From: Smittium culicis | Lineage: Eukaryota > Kickxellomycota > Harpellomycetes > Harpellales > Legeriomycetaceae | Direction of reading: 5' to 3' | Assembly: GCA_001970855.1 (NCBI GenBank) | Contig: LSSN01000002.1 | Location: forward strand, 1 to 64,000 | DNA: 64,000 bases | Part shown: positions 1 through 12,579 of the stretch, in pieces | Position numbering within the stretch: position 1 is the stretch's first letter | Layout: each line of letters begins with the position of its first letter | The notes under the pieces: generated by a model | The model's input: only the letters and a program-made list of their open reading frames with translations | The model's database searches: none | What the model was told of the DNA's origin: nothing | Program-made: the position numbers and the translations under genes

Positions 1-159
1 TTTTTTGACTCTTTAATAATTTTAAGTAAATTTATTATTGGATAACATTCTGCAGCAAATTCAACACTTTTTTAAGGCTTAAAATTAAGCTATTTTTAAT
101 TAATACAGTTGGCTATGTCTGGTAGTCCAAAAATAGTCTACCACTCTGGAAAGGGTTAA
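1..159 (-). mobile_element. TTAA-flanked MITE, copy A (cut by window start)
   Basis: This is the end of a short non-autonomous element. The right end reads GGAAAGGGTTAA (TTAA at 156-159), the inverted complement of the TTAACCCTTTCC end seen in the other copies. Just inside it the block GTTGGCTATGTCTGGTAGTC matches the block present in every copy. Full copies are 197-199 bp, so about 40 bp lie left of the window. It is in reverse orientation relative to the copy at 9983. Confidence 0.7.
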
Positions 160-2178
160 TAAAACGCACAAATAGCAAGTATAAAAAGCGAGGTATTTTC
201 CCGACTTATGAACATAATCTTGAATCGATATAATTTTTTTCCTAATTAAAATAATCGAAAATCGCTGAATTTATATACTATTTCTACTTGTCTGCGTTTA
301 TTACTTTAGATCTAAACTATAATAAAATTATATTTGGATATGCTAGCTAAAAGGTACAGCAATTATCATTTTATATGTCTAGCCTAAGCTAAAAAGGCAA
401 AATTATATTATTTTCGTTACTGCAAATTTTTTTTCAAATAAGCATTAATAAATAAAAATTTCAAAAATAATAAATCAAAAATGTATTATAACCAAAAACT
501 AAAACTGTGATTAGAAGCAATGATAGCGCTCATAATTTAAAAAAGAATCTGTTCAAGAGCTTAACCATAAATATCCTTTATTTAAAACTTACTTAAATAA
601 ATATTGGCTAAAAGTATCTTAATTAATCACATGATAGTTGACATAAATTAGATATTTGATTATTACGATGGTAAATCATAGATACCCAGTGTAATGACGA
701 AATACATATTAGCTATTTTGTACTTTTAATTTTTTTTAGAATAAAGCTACTTTAATATATTTTTTTACTGTATTTGAACTCGGTTGTATTATTGGAAAAC
801 TTTAAAATTGGGCTATTTAATTTGATCCATTAATTTAATTTTTTCATTTATTCATTCATAGAAAGCATAATCTTTTTTTTATTAACTTGTAACTCTGTGC
901 TAGACTTTGTCGCTAAATTTGATCTTTCTGCTTTTTTAATCTATAGGCACGTGATCAATTTTTTCTCTCTTTTTTGTCTTGAATATAATACAAGTTAATA
1001 TTTATATATTTTGATCTTTCCATATTTTTTCGACCAATATTAGCTTTTATTTCACTATTTTTTACTTTAGCTTCATAGATTACTCATTTCAGGAAAGCTA
1101 CGTACCCATGAGATATATTATTTTTCGGCTTGAAAACAACAAAAAAAGATAATTTTACTATACATCTTTAGTTTTTAATAGTGAGTCTCCCAAATATCAT
1201 ATCTTACACTAGGAAAATACAGCAGATACGATATAGAGTGCAATGAGATATAAATTAAAGATATCGGAGTTTTGTAAAAAAAACTTACAGTTGGAAGAGA
1301 TAAATCGCTATGAACATATCTTTCTATGAAATATAGATTTCACTATTTTCTTTTTGAAAAAAGGTCTTTACTAACATCAAGACATTTTTTTGATTGAAAT
1401 AAAATCGTCCTTGTGAAATGTTAATTTTCAATTATTTATTTTACATTTCCTTCCACAAATAACTTGCATTATTTAAATTCTGATAATCTTTGTAGATTGT
1501 CACTGCCTTGTTTCATTTTTGAGTAAAAATTTTCTATATGTAGTTTTTAGTATTATTTTTGTAACAATAAAAATAAGCAAATTAAAAAATTCCTCTCTAC
1601 TAGTACTATACAGTTTTATATTTAATAAAATGTTATTAAACTTTTTTTATTTGAAAATTGAATCATAAAAGAATCAACTTCTCCATAAATTTGATATTAG
1701 CTAGATGAAAAGCTAAGATAAAAAATGTATTAACTGGATTTTGATAAGATAATTTATAATTTTATCGACCTTTAAAATAGATTAAGATTAATCGCATCAT
1801 TATATTATTATGATATCATGGATATTTTAAATTTATATATATAATAGATGCTACTGTTATAAAATTTATACCGCTCAAAGAAACAGCAAGAAAATCGAAA
1901 TGTATTTGTTGTTAGTATTTCCGGTAGAATTCAAGATAAAATTGAATAAAATTTATACTTTTTATTTTATAAATTGTGGTATTAAATTTGTTTTATTTAA
2001 AACCTATTGTTATTAAAAGCAAAAAGTATTTAAAAAAGTAGGAAATTGAATTCATAGACATAAGGTATTTTAAAACAGGTGCTATATTTAAATTAAAACT
2101 AGAATCATTCCCATAAATTTAGAGTAATATAATAACTCCTCAATTTGCGCTTCTATAAAAAAAATTTTTTATGCATAC
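160..2178. other. AT-rich intergenic stretch
   Basis: No gene, RNA or convincing repeat is visible. Stops are frequent in all frames and the sequence is rich in A and T tracts. A GAGTCTCCC stretch near 1183 faintly recalls the reversed LINE 3' fragments elsewhere, but the match is too short to call. Confidence 0.5.
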
Positions 2179-3673
2179 TCAAACTTTTTTTCTGCACAAA
2201 ACTGAAATATCTTCCTTTGTGTTTTCTAAAATATAGTCCCTAAAGTCAGCATACTTATAAAAATCGTACAAATTTGCTTTTATATTTCTATTTAATGATT
2301 TAATAGGATTTCCATTGTGTATAATCCTGATATTGTACTCACCTTCCCCTTCTACTTCTTTCCAGAGCTCTACTATTATATTTGATGCAAATTTTTGAAT
2401 CAGCTTATGTTTAGAGTCATACCCAATAAAACTAAGAAAACTGACTATAGTTTCATCGTGCCCAGAGTATATACTTATTTTAGGATGGGTTTGATTATTC
2501 TCATTATTTTTCTCAATATTTTCTATGTGCGAAGATATTTCATCAACCAGCTCGCGTAAAAAATATCCACCAGAAATCAAAGAAAGCAGTTTTGAATCTT
2601 CACTCAATCCCGAGTAAAATAACTTTAATTCTTTATCAGCTATTTCGATCGTTTTATATATGTCATTATTCGAAATACATTCACTACCATTGCATATCCT
2701 TGGTTTATCATGACAAAGATTTGAAATTAGAACGTCATAATATTGATACCAAACTTTTTCAAAAAACTTATTTAAAGGGCCTGGCGTTTTAAATACTGTA
2801 TTTATCTTATTTATTAATTTGCTATTTTTAGACATGAACGATTTATACTCATTTGAGTCTTTAATTTTGTTGAATATAATTTTGTAATTGGAGCACTTTG
2901 TTGAAAAAATGTTTAAAATATCTATTTCAGCGGGAAATATCTTTAATTCCAATGAACTATTAAAATTTCTATAATTTTTTGGATATAGTCCCTCCATTAA
3001 ATATTGTGCCGAGCTTATTGTCCTTCTACTCAGTAAAGCAAAAAAAAGTTAATGGTTGAAAAAAGTAGCAAATAGTTAAATATTATTACAATGAATTGCT
3101 TGATCGAAGCTTTATCTCGTTTGTATCTTCCAATATGGGCTTAATTAGCTTTAGTTTATCTATGTAAACTTCTCTAAATTTTTTTCCCAGGTGTTCAAGT
3201 TGGTATTTTCCATAATCAGTTAACTGGCCAAGCATACAATTACCTTTCCACATCAAACCGCTTAAGCTCGAATTACAACTCTTCGGAATAAAAGTTTTTG
3301 ATAATAGCTGTATGTTTTTTGAGCCTCTATTTGTATCATTATTTTTTAATACACTAAATTCATTCAAGTAGGTACAGTCGTTCCACTCACTAATCTCATT
3401 CCGTGTTAGAAACTGCGGTGTTCGTGCTCCATGCCTGATAATAGCTATTGCGTATTTTAAATCACTGTTTTTGAGAGGTTTATATCTATTTGTCTCGATA
3501 TTTTCCGCTTGACAAACGAATTTGTGTCCAAATTTGTTAAATTTGATGCTATCTGGAGTCTCTTTAAAAATATTCGTGCTTTTTTTTCCACAAGCACCAG
3601 AAATTAAAATTATTAATACATATACTCGTAAAATTGTTAAAGCTAAAAGGCTATAAAAAGTAAAATTAGACAT
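2179..3673 (-). CDS. Histidine acid phosphatase, PXYLP1/ACPL2-like
   Basis: Two exons (3673-3090 and 3025-2179) joined by a 64-nt intron give 476 residues. The splice restores the frame and the family block SSNSLRTISSAQYLMEGLYP. The N-terminus has a hydrophobic stretch (about residues 7-27), a signal peptide or type II anchor, so the enzyme should be secreted, luminal or vacuolar. The catalytic signature RHGARTP is at residues 80-86; its His is the phosphorylated nucleophile in the histidine acid phosphatase superfamily. The proton-donor motif GHDE is at 383-386 (His384-Asp385). Several Cys and Asn-X-Ser/Thr sites fit an extracytoplasmic protein. Superfamily members remove phosphate from monoesters. 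The order and spacing of blocks look closer to the 2-phosphoxylose phosphatase/ACPL2 branch than to phytase-type enzymes, but the substrate cannot be told. The stop is TGA, so TGA is read as stop in this genome. Confidence 0.85.
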
Positions 3674-4705
3674 TTTTAATTTTTGTAATTAGTATATTAT
3701 ATTTCTATTAATTTTTATATTTATTAAAGATTTATTGATAATTTATAAGCTTAAGAGTGGAATTCAATCAAGCTAATCATCCAAGAATTATCTAGTTAAC
3801 TGCAAACTTTAAATTTTAGCATAAAAAATATATATTTGGAATAATACACTCTATTTTCAAATATTTGAAAATGCATAAAAGATAAAAATTAAAAAGATAT
3901 TTTATTTGCTTCAATTCTAGGCTAAATCCAATAATTCGTTTCATGTGGTAAATTATTCTGACCTGAGCTAGCGAACAAAATACATTCTAATTAAGCATTT
4001 TGATTTAAAATTTTATAAAATATAAATTGTTAGACCTCTATTTCAAATAACAGTGCCATCCAAAAATAAAAATTAGAATCAATTTTAATATATATATTTA
4101 AGAACGCCTTTCTTAAAAATATAAACTACAATAGCCAAATTAAAAATCTGCCAATAAAATAAATTTTAAATCTAACAAAAATAGGGTGAGAGCAATATAG
4201 CCTAGCCCTAATCATATTTTCCATATATCCAGCTAGTATCAAATATTAAATTTTAGTTATTAGATTGGTTCAAAGTATAAAAGTTTATTAATTTGGAAAT
4301 CTACCCAAGCTTGTGGTGACGATTAGATGTAATGTCTGAAACGACGAGAAAATTATCTGTTATTAAATAAGCTATTTATTGTTAAAGGCTAGGCTATTAT
4401 TTGCTAGTTTAGTATTAATTTGGTTTCCATATAATTTTTTAAACGCTTTTAGTGCTCTTGTTTTTTTAAAGACTTGTAAATTTTTATCAAATCTAATGCT
4501 TCGAAAATGATTTTTGTGAAAAGAAAACCAATAGTAATAAGTAAAACCCCTCTTATTGTTTTTTACTATTTTTCCCCCTACATAGCTCTATTCATTGTAA
4601 TTAAACTGTTTATTAAAAAATCAAAGAACTAATTAAAATGATTTCTTTTCAGACCCTATTTAATTCTAGCATATTTATGGCATCTAAGAAATATTTAAGG
4701 ATGCT
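3674..4705. other. AT-rich intergenic stretch
   Basis: It lies upstream of the acid phosphatase gene, so its right-hand 3.7-4.0 kb should hold that gene's promoter. No distinct motif or gene is visible. Confidence 0.4.
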
Positions 4706-4904
4706 TTAATCCTTTCCTGAAAAAGCTTCTTTTTTTAAAAAATGAATTTATTGATTCATTTATGATTAATATTGAAATTTACTATTTGCTAAATTCAACA
4801 AAAACTCAACATTTTTTAAAGCCTCAGAACATAATTATTTTTATTATATACAGCTGGCATTATTTTGTAGATCAAAAACGGTCTACCGCCTGGAAAAGGG
4901 TTAA
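4706..4904 (-). mobile_element. TTAA-flanked MITE, copy B
   Basis: A 199-bp element begins TTAATCCTTTCCTG and ends CCTGGAAAAGGGTTAA, so both ends carry TTAA and near-perfect terminal inverted repeats. The inside holds the family blocks (TACTATTTGCTAAATTC; ACAGCTGGCATTATTTTGTAG) in reverse orientation relative to the copy at 9983. It encodes nothing; an open frame crossing it is chance. Confidence 0.75.
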
Positions 4905-5277
4905 AGATTATTATAAAAAAAAAAAAAAAAAAACTATTGAAATTATCACCGACCTTTTTACATCTATGGTCAAATTAGAGATCACTCTAAAATTTATTTT
5001 CCCTGGATTAGATTAATAAAATTTTGGTTTTTTCATTAATAAATTTTAATGGATTTTAAGTCTCTACAATGAACTCTCATGTCATAAGATTTTGATTTAA
5101 CCCCTTTTTGTAACTAATAAAATATTTATGCGAGCAGCGAGCCAGAATAAAAGGCAACATCATTCCAAATATAAATAGAAATATTTTTTATTTTGTAATT
5201 ATCTCTGCTTATTTAATGGGATTATAATAGTAATTTAGATTCAATATTTTTAAGGTCTCAATAATGTAAATATGTGA

Positions 5278-5525
5278 GCATGATTAGCCATATGGGAGAT
5301 TCTAAACGTAGAGTGCACTTTGTTGCGGTTTAATGTTATTGGCTTGGGCATTCATTTGTATAAAATATTATTGGCAGTAATTAAAAAAAATTTCACAAAT
5401 CTCTTTAATTCTGAAAGTATTATTTGCTAAAATTAACACTAGATTTTATTTATTGGCTACTAATTAAATTTGAAATCTCATGCACTGTAACTCTTGATAC
5501 ATAAAAGTGCTCTCTTTGTAAAAAG
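5278..5525 (+). mobile_element. 5'-truncated LINE 3' fragment
   Basis: The segment starting CATATGGGAGATTCTAAACG and running to the CACTGTAACTC block aligns by eye with the 3' end of the larger L1-like element at 45940-46190 (CATATGGGAGACTCAGAAAG to CACTGTAACGC). Read in frame it resembles the C-terminal part after the reverse transcriptase, with stops. Truncation from the 5' side is usual for LINE copies made by target-primed reverse transcription. Confidence 0.5.
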
Positions 5526-6059
5526 TCTGCCATATAAGAATTAAGCTTTTATCAAATGGATTCTTCAAAATGCTATAAGAATTTTTGAGTATGGCGGATT
5601 TGCTTCAAAAAAATAGTGAATTAATTTGGCATGGTATATATTTGCGTGAAAAAAATCTTTCCAAAATTTGTTACTATAGTCGAGTTGAATATCGAAAAAA
5701 AATTTTGTACAATTAATAACACTCAAGTGGTATAACTATTTTTTTTTTAATTTTCTGTTTCAAATGAAAAAACTACTTCAAAAAGAGATATCAAATAATT
5801 ACATGATTTTTTATGAGGAGAGATACCAATGAAAGCGTTAAACCATTGCTTCTGATAGTTAAAATATACGTTTTAAATGCACCATAGGACACTTATAATA
5901 AATATTAATAGTTTATATTTTTCGTGAAACTTGAAAATGAAATTTTTGTTAAATTTGCTCAAAAACTACGAGTAAAAATAAATCGCTAATAATTTTTGCA
6001 ATTAAACAAAAGCAATTCAAAAACTGTTATTTTAAGGAATTTTTATAATTTGATTATTT

Positions 6060-6300
6060 TCTAGATTCTGAATGATGAAAAAACTAATTGGAGTATAATA
6101 TTATAGTGAAAATATATTTATGTCATTATAAGCATCGGCTGAATTGAAAGGCATTTTGGTTATACTACTTATTCATTTCATTATGAAAGTATTATTTGTT
6201 TAATAATTAAAATATTTTTTTAATAGGAAACTAATTTATTTTCGCGATAATACTACACTGTAACTCTATATACTTAAAATAATTCTTTGTTAATTTTAAC
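6060..6300 (+). mobile_element. Second, more diverged LINE 3' fragment
   Basis: The order of blocks is the same as in the neighbouring copy at 5278: GATTCTGAATGATG, then GAAAGTATTATTTG, then ACACTGTAACTC. Identity is low and the ends are uncertain. Confidence 0.35.
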
Positions 6301-6406
6301 CTTAGACTTGTTATAAAAATGGGGCACTCCAGTACATTATACTCTTTAATATTGGTATTAAAAGTAATTGAGTTTTTAAATATTATTTTTGGATAAAGGG
6401 CTATTA

Positions 6407-6600
6407 AAAGATTATTTCGAGGAGCGGAACTTTTCGTACTTAATTTTTCCTATTAAGATTTACTTTAATAATTAAATCTTAATATAAATTATAATCGAAT
6501 GAATTATCTGATACAGCCAATAGCTATACCTAATTCAGTAAAGCAAATAGAATTTCTAAGAATTAATGTTCCGTCTCTACTAAAAATATTCTAAATCTAA
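6407..6600 (-). repeat. Reversed LINE-end-like repeat with GAGGAGCGGAAC block
   Basis: GATTATTTCGAGGAGCGGAAC begins a segment that shares block order with 31967-32170 and 52617-52800. The reverse complement of those copies overlaps the LINE 3' consensus (TTAGCCAATAA and ACAAATAATAC blocks), so this is probably an oppositely oriented LINE end. A short copy of the GAGGAGCGGAAC block also occurs inverted near 30340-30360. Confidence 0.35.
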
Positions 6601-7786
6601 TATTCAAATTGAATAGATATTGATAAGCTTTGTTTATTTTTATTCTCGCTTTAATATGATTGTGATATATAAATTTAAATTGTCAAAATTTATTTTAAAA
6701 GAATTTCTATAATTGGTGCAAAAATGTTTTGAAAAAGGCAAACTTTTTCTAAATTTCCGTAAATCAGTGAAAAAGTTGATAAAAACTGAATGTTGAGTTC
6801 CTTTTGTGAATTATATAATATGGGTCCCTGTAAATGTAAAAAATAAATTGCTAAACTCTAAAGATCTTTTTTTCAATCTGAAAAAAATACTAATTTGGGA
6901 AATTTAAACGAATATACATTTCTAGCAGCTCCGAATTAACATTCAGCACCCCTAAATTAAAAATTAGAATATCAAATTTCAAAATACAATTTCTATATTT
7001 TATTGAGTTAAATTTATACTTACTTTTAATTTAAGCTCCGAATTTTCATTAAGGAAAAGTAATATAGTAAGTATATATTTAATTTTCAAGCTTTTATAAT
7101 GATGGCTATATTGATTAATATAAATCAAAATAGCCATAAATTTTAAATTAGCGATGTTATATTACATATTTTATAAGTATATTGGAATTGATTTTAATTT
7201 ACTAGTTTTACTATTTTTTTAAAAATAAGGATAGTGATTATAAAAACAGGGCTGGATCGATTTTTGAATTTCATCTCAAAGATACATCTAATTCATATAT
7301 CTTTAGTATTTTTTTTAAACTGTTAAAAAAATCTTTGAGTGTTTATTAAGCGAGATCATATTTTAAATTTGTTCATACTACTTACATTTTTGACGTATTA
7401 GTATGAAATTATGAGCCTTGTGTGCAGAAATAAGGACATAATTAATAATTGATTCTATTTTGCATTTGATCTATCATAGAAATGATTTTCTAAATTCAAA
7501 AAAGGTCCCTTACACTAAAGAGCATGAATTAAACTTTTTAGAAGTAATATAATATATAAATTTGACTTCAATTGTTATAAAGTGTGGATAATAAAATAAT
7601 TATTTACAAGAAAAAATTAATTTAAAACTAATTTGAAAATAAATTGAAACTAATTATACTATGGAACCAAAAAAAATCTCTTATAAATCAGAACAATAAA
7701 AATAATTACTCATTCTAGACAAAATATAAAAAAAAAAATTTATCAGGATCAAATATGAAAATAAAGAATGTTATAAAATATATAAT

Positions 7787-9855
7787 TTAGACTAGAGATA
7801 ATATATCAGAATCATGAGTGTAAATTATTAGAGAATCGTAAATAAAAAGAGACCAGAATAGGTTTTCAATAGAAAAATTATCAAGAGAAATCATATCTGG
7901 AAACTTTTCGTTTAGTTGAGGAACCACAAATTCGACAATGTCAGAAATAAAAAGATACGAATCTGATGATGGATCGGAAGAGCTTGGATCCAATGTACCT
8001 GAGAAATATTCTGAGAAGGAATTGTTCTTTAGTTCACTTGGAATTGCTAAATCGAATGCCATTTTTAAAAGTGATAGTTGACTGCATAAAGGAGAGCTTA
8101 TATTAGTTGCACTATATTGAATAAATAAGATAGCTATTATATCAGGTTCGATCTCCATATAGTTATGAATTTTGCCAAGTTCAGAATTTTTAATTGAGTC
8201 TAGTCTAAATATAAGTGGAGTGAAAGGTTCTGGTTTATCAGATAATTTCAAATCAAGAGCTGACTTATATTCGATTAACTTTTTTAGTTGATTTTCATCT
8301 AAAGAGGTTGCCAAGTAATTTGGTAAATTGGGTAATGATTTGAAAAATGATTCTGTTTGCTGATAGTTACCAATCGAAATTTTATGGTTTAATAAAAATT
8401 CAATGCTTTTTTTGAGAATAGATTTCAATCCTAATGTTTGGTAAAATATAAATGTTAAAATTCAAAAATTTTAAAAAGTATAAATAAAAAAGTTAAATGT
8501 CACCTTTTCTATAAATAAGAATGTTTGAAAAATGTTTTGAAGTGCTTGACACTGAGAGGTCAGCTTTAGTAAGCTTAGACATCAAACCATTAAGTAATTC
8601 AAGAAGGGATTGGATCATAGATAATTCATTGCGAACGCTAATAAGCATAAAGTTTTCCTTTTTTCCAAATTTTTTTATATTCTGAAGAACTATTTGGGAT
8701 TCAGTTTGGTTCATAGCCAATATCCTTAATACAATGAGCAAATCACTACTCGGTTGCAAAGAGTTTATAAAGAAATTTAAGTCAGTTAGAGAAATAGACT
8801 CCAGAATAGATTTTTTTTCCAAGTTGTTAGGATCGTTGGAATAATTTAGCTTTATGTGAAAGAAGTCAAAGGGGTTATCAGGAAGCGCAAAACCATAAGA
8901 CACTAGCACTATTGGTAATAGTTTAGAATAAATACATATAAAAAGATATGTTAGTTTGGTTAATTAAAAAGAGTGATTAATATAAATTACATTCTTCATT
9001 TGATTTTGGGCCATAGTTGTTAAATATCTGGCTTCCATTTACCAGTTCAATTTTATCATTTGAAAAATTGATGAATCCATCTTTATATTCCCAAAAAACA
9101 GTCTGTTTTGGTTTGTGGTTGGCGAAATCCAAAAACGGAACCAATATTTCAGAGATTGGAGAATCAGCATTTGGATCGATCAAATCCCTTGTGAAGGCTC
9201 TTGTTTCAAATACTGAGAAAGCCCATAAATAATTATCCCTACAGAAATAAAAGTAAAAAAAATATAACGCGACTTTTTCAAAACAAAAGAATTGAAGTAT
9301 AAAAAATATTTACCAGGTGAAAACTTTAGAATCAAAATTAGTATATGACAAGTTGGTTATTAAATCGTCATAAAGAATTTTTACTTTTTTGAACCTTTCA
9401 GGAATGGAAAATTCAAGAGGGGTGCCTTTTAAAAATTCTAGTTCCTGATCAGTATAGTTGATTGTATTTGAAAACTGTTCAGGAAGAGCATTTAGATAAG
9501 GGTACCAAAATGAATTTTCCTTCAAGTAAAACTTTTCATAAATCAAATGAGAAATTTGAATATTTTTTGTGTTTTTGCAATTTAGAGCGAAAGGGAGTAA
9601 ATCCTTTGCTTTATCTAAAGTGATGATTAAATTCTGGGGGACTGATAGTATTTTCTGCTCTTTTTGGATATTTTTCTTAGAAAAAATTCCGACATCGCCC
9701 TCTGAGTCTGTGAAAAATGGGCTTAATGGTTAATAAAAATGATTTATAATATAGGGGGAGTGGTAAAAATTTTAACCTTGTCTTAATTCAATATTGTCAA
9801 AAACAATTCCATTCTTTCGAGACCAGTCAATAAATATTTCGATTTTATTGCTCAT
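7787..9855 (-). CDS. SET-domain protein lysine methyltransferase (Rubisco LSMT/SETD6/RKM type)
   Basis: Five exons (9855-9777, 9707-9314, 9238-8991, 8908-8504, 8430-7787) with introns of 69-82 nt give 589 residues. The N-terminus (FIDWSRKNGI) is typical of the family's opening helix. The SET core is split, as in this family: GIFSKKNIQKEQKILSVP early, then DFANH at 195-199, NNYGPKSNEE at 231-240 and the closing LLVSYGFALPDNPFD. These carry the AdoMet-binding Asn-His and the catalytic Tyr regions. The rest resembles the helical substrate-binding domain that follows the SET domain in Rubisco LSMT-like enzymes. Fungal relatives methylate lysines of ribosomal proteins or translation factors, using AdoMet. 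The target here cannot be told from sequence. Confidence 0.85.
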
Positions 9856-9982
9856 GACTTTGGAGTTCGCAACTCAAATATAATTTTTGAAACTTAAATT
9901 TTATAAAAATCAAAAACAATAAATTGGTGTTAAACGAGAATATTAATTGATAATTAAATATATTATGCTTTTACATAAAACA

Positions 9983-10181
9983 TTAAACCCTTTCACGGGA
10001 AGCAGACCATTTTTGATCTATCAAATATAGCCAACTGTATTATATTAAAATACTTTAATTCCGAGTCCCTAAGAAATATTGGTATATTTTAAATTAATAG
10101 CAAATAATAAACATGCTTTTAAATTTTAAACGAATCAATGTTTTAGCTTTTTTAAAGAGTGTTGGGCAAGAGATGGGTTAA
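9983..10181 (+). mobile_element. TTAA-flanked MITE, copy C (reference copy)
   Basis: A 199-bp element lies between TTAA at 9983-9986 and TTAA at 10178-10181. The left end is TTAAACCCTTTCACGGGAAG and the right end AAGAGATGGGTTAA. The inside has ATAGCCAACTGTATTATATT, AAGAAATATTGGTATA and AAACGAATCA blocks shared with the other copies. The TTAA target and CCC...GGG ends are those of piggyBac-superfamily elements. It has no coding capacity. It lies between the 5' end of the SET gene (start 9855) and the 3' end of the Med31 gene (stop 10274), so it may sit in flanking regulatory or 3' sequence. Confidence 0.8.
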
Positions 10182-10273
10182 ATTGTGTATTTTTTGCTGA
10201 AATAAAATTAGTGAAAAAAGGTTTTAAAAGGTTTCTGACCAATAATCAAGTATTCTTGGTATGAAGAAACTTG

Positions 10274-10964
10274 CTACTGCGAATCAGGGACCCTTTTGTT
10301 GTTCAGCCAATGGTAATATTGTTTTTCGTGGAGCTTTGAGGCCTCTTCTGTGGTTTTCAGCGAGTCGCGGAAAGATTTATTCTTCAACAAGTCTAGAAAA
10401 GTAAGCGAGTTTGGGTATCTAAAACAAAATTAAACGGTTAAATAGAAGGCTATTCTGAGTCAAAGAAAACAGAGGAATTGTATCTACATTATGTATTTCG
10501 AGTAAGCTGGTTGTTTCCAGTACTGTAAGTACTCTAGGTAATTGATAAATTCAGGACTCTCAAAGAAACTTTGCTGCGCAAGGACTAATGGGTTTATTAA
10601 AAATGAGATTTAGTAAAAGTAAGCTGGAAGTAAGCTCATAAAAAAATGCAAAATAGCAAGAAATAAATTTTAAGCGAGCACTTATAAATCACCTTACAGT
10701 TTAAGTACCATGGGTTAGATAAGCACTGAACAAACTCCAATTCAACGAGAAATCTTTTAGTTTCTGGATCTTCATCTTTAATAAAAGTTAAAGGCATTAT
10801 ATTTATAAATTCTATTTATTTGCCCTAAATTAAAGCTTACTATTACCTGTAGCATTTTTTACAGCCACATCGCTATTTTCATAAGATTCAAGGGCGTTTT
10901 CTTTTAGCTCGAGAGCATTGTCATTCGAAGCATCTGCGCTCATCTGTATACGGTCAGTGTCCAT
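10274..10964 (-). CDS. MED31: Mediator complex subunit 31 (Soh1)
   Basis: Four exons (10964-10847, 10775-10698, 10584-10488, 10418-10274) give 145 residues. The Med31 core is nearly complete: ETKRFLVELEFVQCLSNPWY, then FESPEFINYLEYLQYW, then YPNSLTFLDLLKNKSFRDSL and the closing QQ/KQYYHW-type block (KQYYHWLNN). Med31 is a small, highly conserved subunit of the Mediator middle module that links gene-specific activators to RNA polymerase II in the nucleus. The first 40 residues are acidic and unconserved. The frame is interrupted by three introns of 71, 113 and 69 nt; each splice restores the family sequence. The gene diverges from the proteasome gene at 11411. Confidence 0.93.
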
Positions 10965-11410
10965 ATGAGTTCTCTGTGTATTTACTTAGCAGCAGTTACA
11001 GGCAACATTGAGTAATGAATATTCTTAGGCGTTTGATTTATTTAGGTTGTTCACTAATTTAATAAGACTTCAAAATATACGCTCCCGCAAATCATCACAA
11101 TTCGCAATTAAGTCTCGTTTTTTTCCAATCATCATTCCTTTTAGGAAATAATACCAATAAGATTCTCGTATTTAACTTGTGCTATTATCAACCAGCTGTA
11201 AATAACTCAATAAGTAGAAAATAGCCAACATGATTAGCTGCTACTATGACGTTCTGAAAAAGATATAGCCAATAAACTATTTTCCAAATTTAGATTAATA
11301 TTCGCTTTATTTACTTTATAAATATTAATATAGTTGAAAATATCTAAATTGAAATCTTCTTGAACTAACTAATCTTGAATCAAATACATTTACAATATTA
11401 ATCGTTTGAA
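10965..11410. promoter_or_regulatory. Shared divergent promoter region, MED31 / proteasome alpha-7
   Basis: The 446 bp between two divergent start codons must hold both promoters. No proteasome-type regulatory element (such as the yeast PACE site GGTGGCAAA) was seen by eye. The boundaries are simply the two start codons. Confidence 0.4.
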
Positions 11411-12579
11411 ATGACTTCTGTTGGAACCGGTGTAAGACACTATTTATGGTTAATTTATATAAATTACACTGCTTTAAATCAGCTTAGTATCTCTAACTAT
11501 GAATTTACTTTTTAGTACGATCTCTCTGTAAGCACTTACTCTCCTGATGGCAGGCTTTTCCAAGTAGAATACGCAAGTAAAGCCGTAGACAATAGCGGGT
11601 ATACAATAAAACATATATAAAAAAGAAAAATATATATAACAATGCTGATTAAATTTCCTTATTTTTTTATTCCGTTTTGTTTTTTAGTACTGCTATCGGA
11701 ATACGAACGAAATCTGGTGTAGTTTTGGCCGTAGAAAAAATAATTCCTACCATTCTCGAAGTCCCAGATTCTAATAAAAGAATATACTCTATCGATAAAC
11801 ACATCGGAATGGTAAATCCTTTATAATTGTGCATAAACGACAAGATTTTAATTTAATTACTTTTTTTCCAATTTTAGGCTTCATCAGGCTGGATGCCAGA
11901 TGTCAAAACTTTGGTTAACATCTCTAGAAACGAAGCTTGGGAATATCAAAAATTATATAAAGTCCCTGCATCTCCAAAAATAATTGCCGAAAGAATTGCT
12001 ATGTATATTCAAGCATATACCCTGTATTCATCGGTGAGACCCTTTGGTGCTATGCCAATGATGGCAAGCATGAGCGGAGATTCTCCTCAATTATACATGT
12101 TCGAAACTTCTGGCGCCTATTATGGATATAAAGGATGTGCCACTGGTAAAGCCAAGCAGCTTGCTAAAACAGAACTCGAAAAACTTGACTTGGAATCCCT
12201 TTCAATGCAAGATGCTGTAAAAGAAGCTGCTAGAATGTAAGATATTATCCCTTTTCCTTTCATAACTATCTTGTTTTTCTTTTCGTTTGACTATTCATTA
12301 TTTATTAATTTTGATCAATTATTGTTTTTTCCCCCTTAGTATCCATGTTGTTCATGATGACAGCAAAGATAAGCTATTCGAATTAGAGCTATCCTGGATT
12401 TGTGAAGAATCAGGAAAAATTTTTAGTAAAGTCCCTCAAGAACTATTCGATGAAGCTGTTCAATACGCTAAGGTATTTTCTTAATATTAATACTTTTTTA
12501 AATTGGGTACTTATATTTTCTTCCTTTAAATTAGAGAGCAAGCGACGATAGTATTGATGATGACGACGAAGACTTATAA
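11411..12579 (+). CDS. PRE10: 20S proteasome subunit alpha-7 (Pre10/PSMA3)
   Basis: Six exons (11411-11431, 11516-11598, 11688-11811, 11878-12236, 12340-12472, 12535-12579) give 254 residues. The start MTSVGTGYDLS and the alpha-subunit signature [20 protein letters not shown] are at the N-terminus. Other alpha-7 landmarks are [47 protein letters not shown] and an acidic C-terminal tail ([11 protein letters not shown]), as in yeast Pre10 and human PSMA3. Alpha subunits form the outer gated rings of the 20S core in cytosol and nucleus and have no catalytic Thr. Length is normal for the family. The first exon codes only seven residues. Intron donors are GTAAGA, GTATAC, GTAAAT, GTAAGA and GTATTT. 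A possible poly(A) signal AATAAA follows about 50 nt after the stop. Confidence 0.95.

Larger units (their letters stand above)
4905..7786. other. Repeat-bearing intergenic gap
   Basis: This is a long AT-rich gap between the MITE and the SET-domain gene. It holds LINE 3' fragments (given separately) and an imperfect inverted repeat at about 5527-5605 (AGTCTGCCATATAAGAATT against GAATTTTTGAGTATGGCGGA). No gene is supported. Confidence 0.4.

Noticed and set aside
4762..5016. 84-codon open frame overlapping a MITE
   Set aside because: Most of its first half is the MITE at 4706-4904 and it includes the A run after it; no family and no coding composition.
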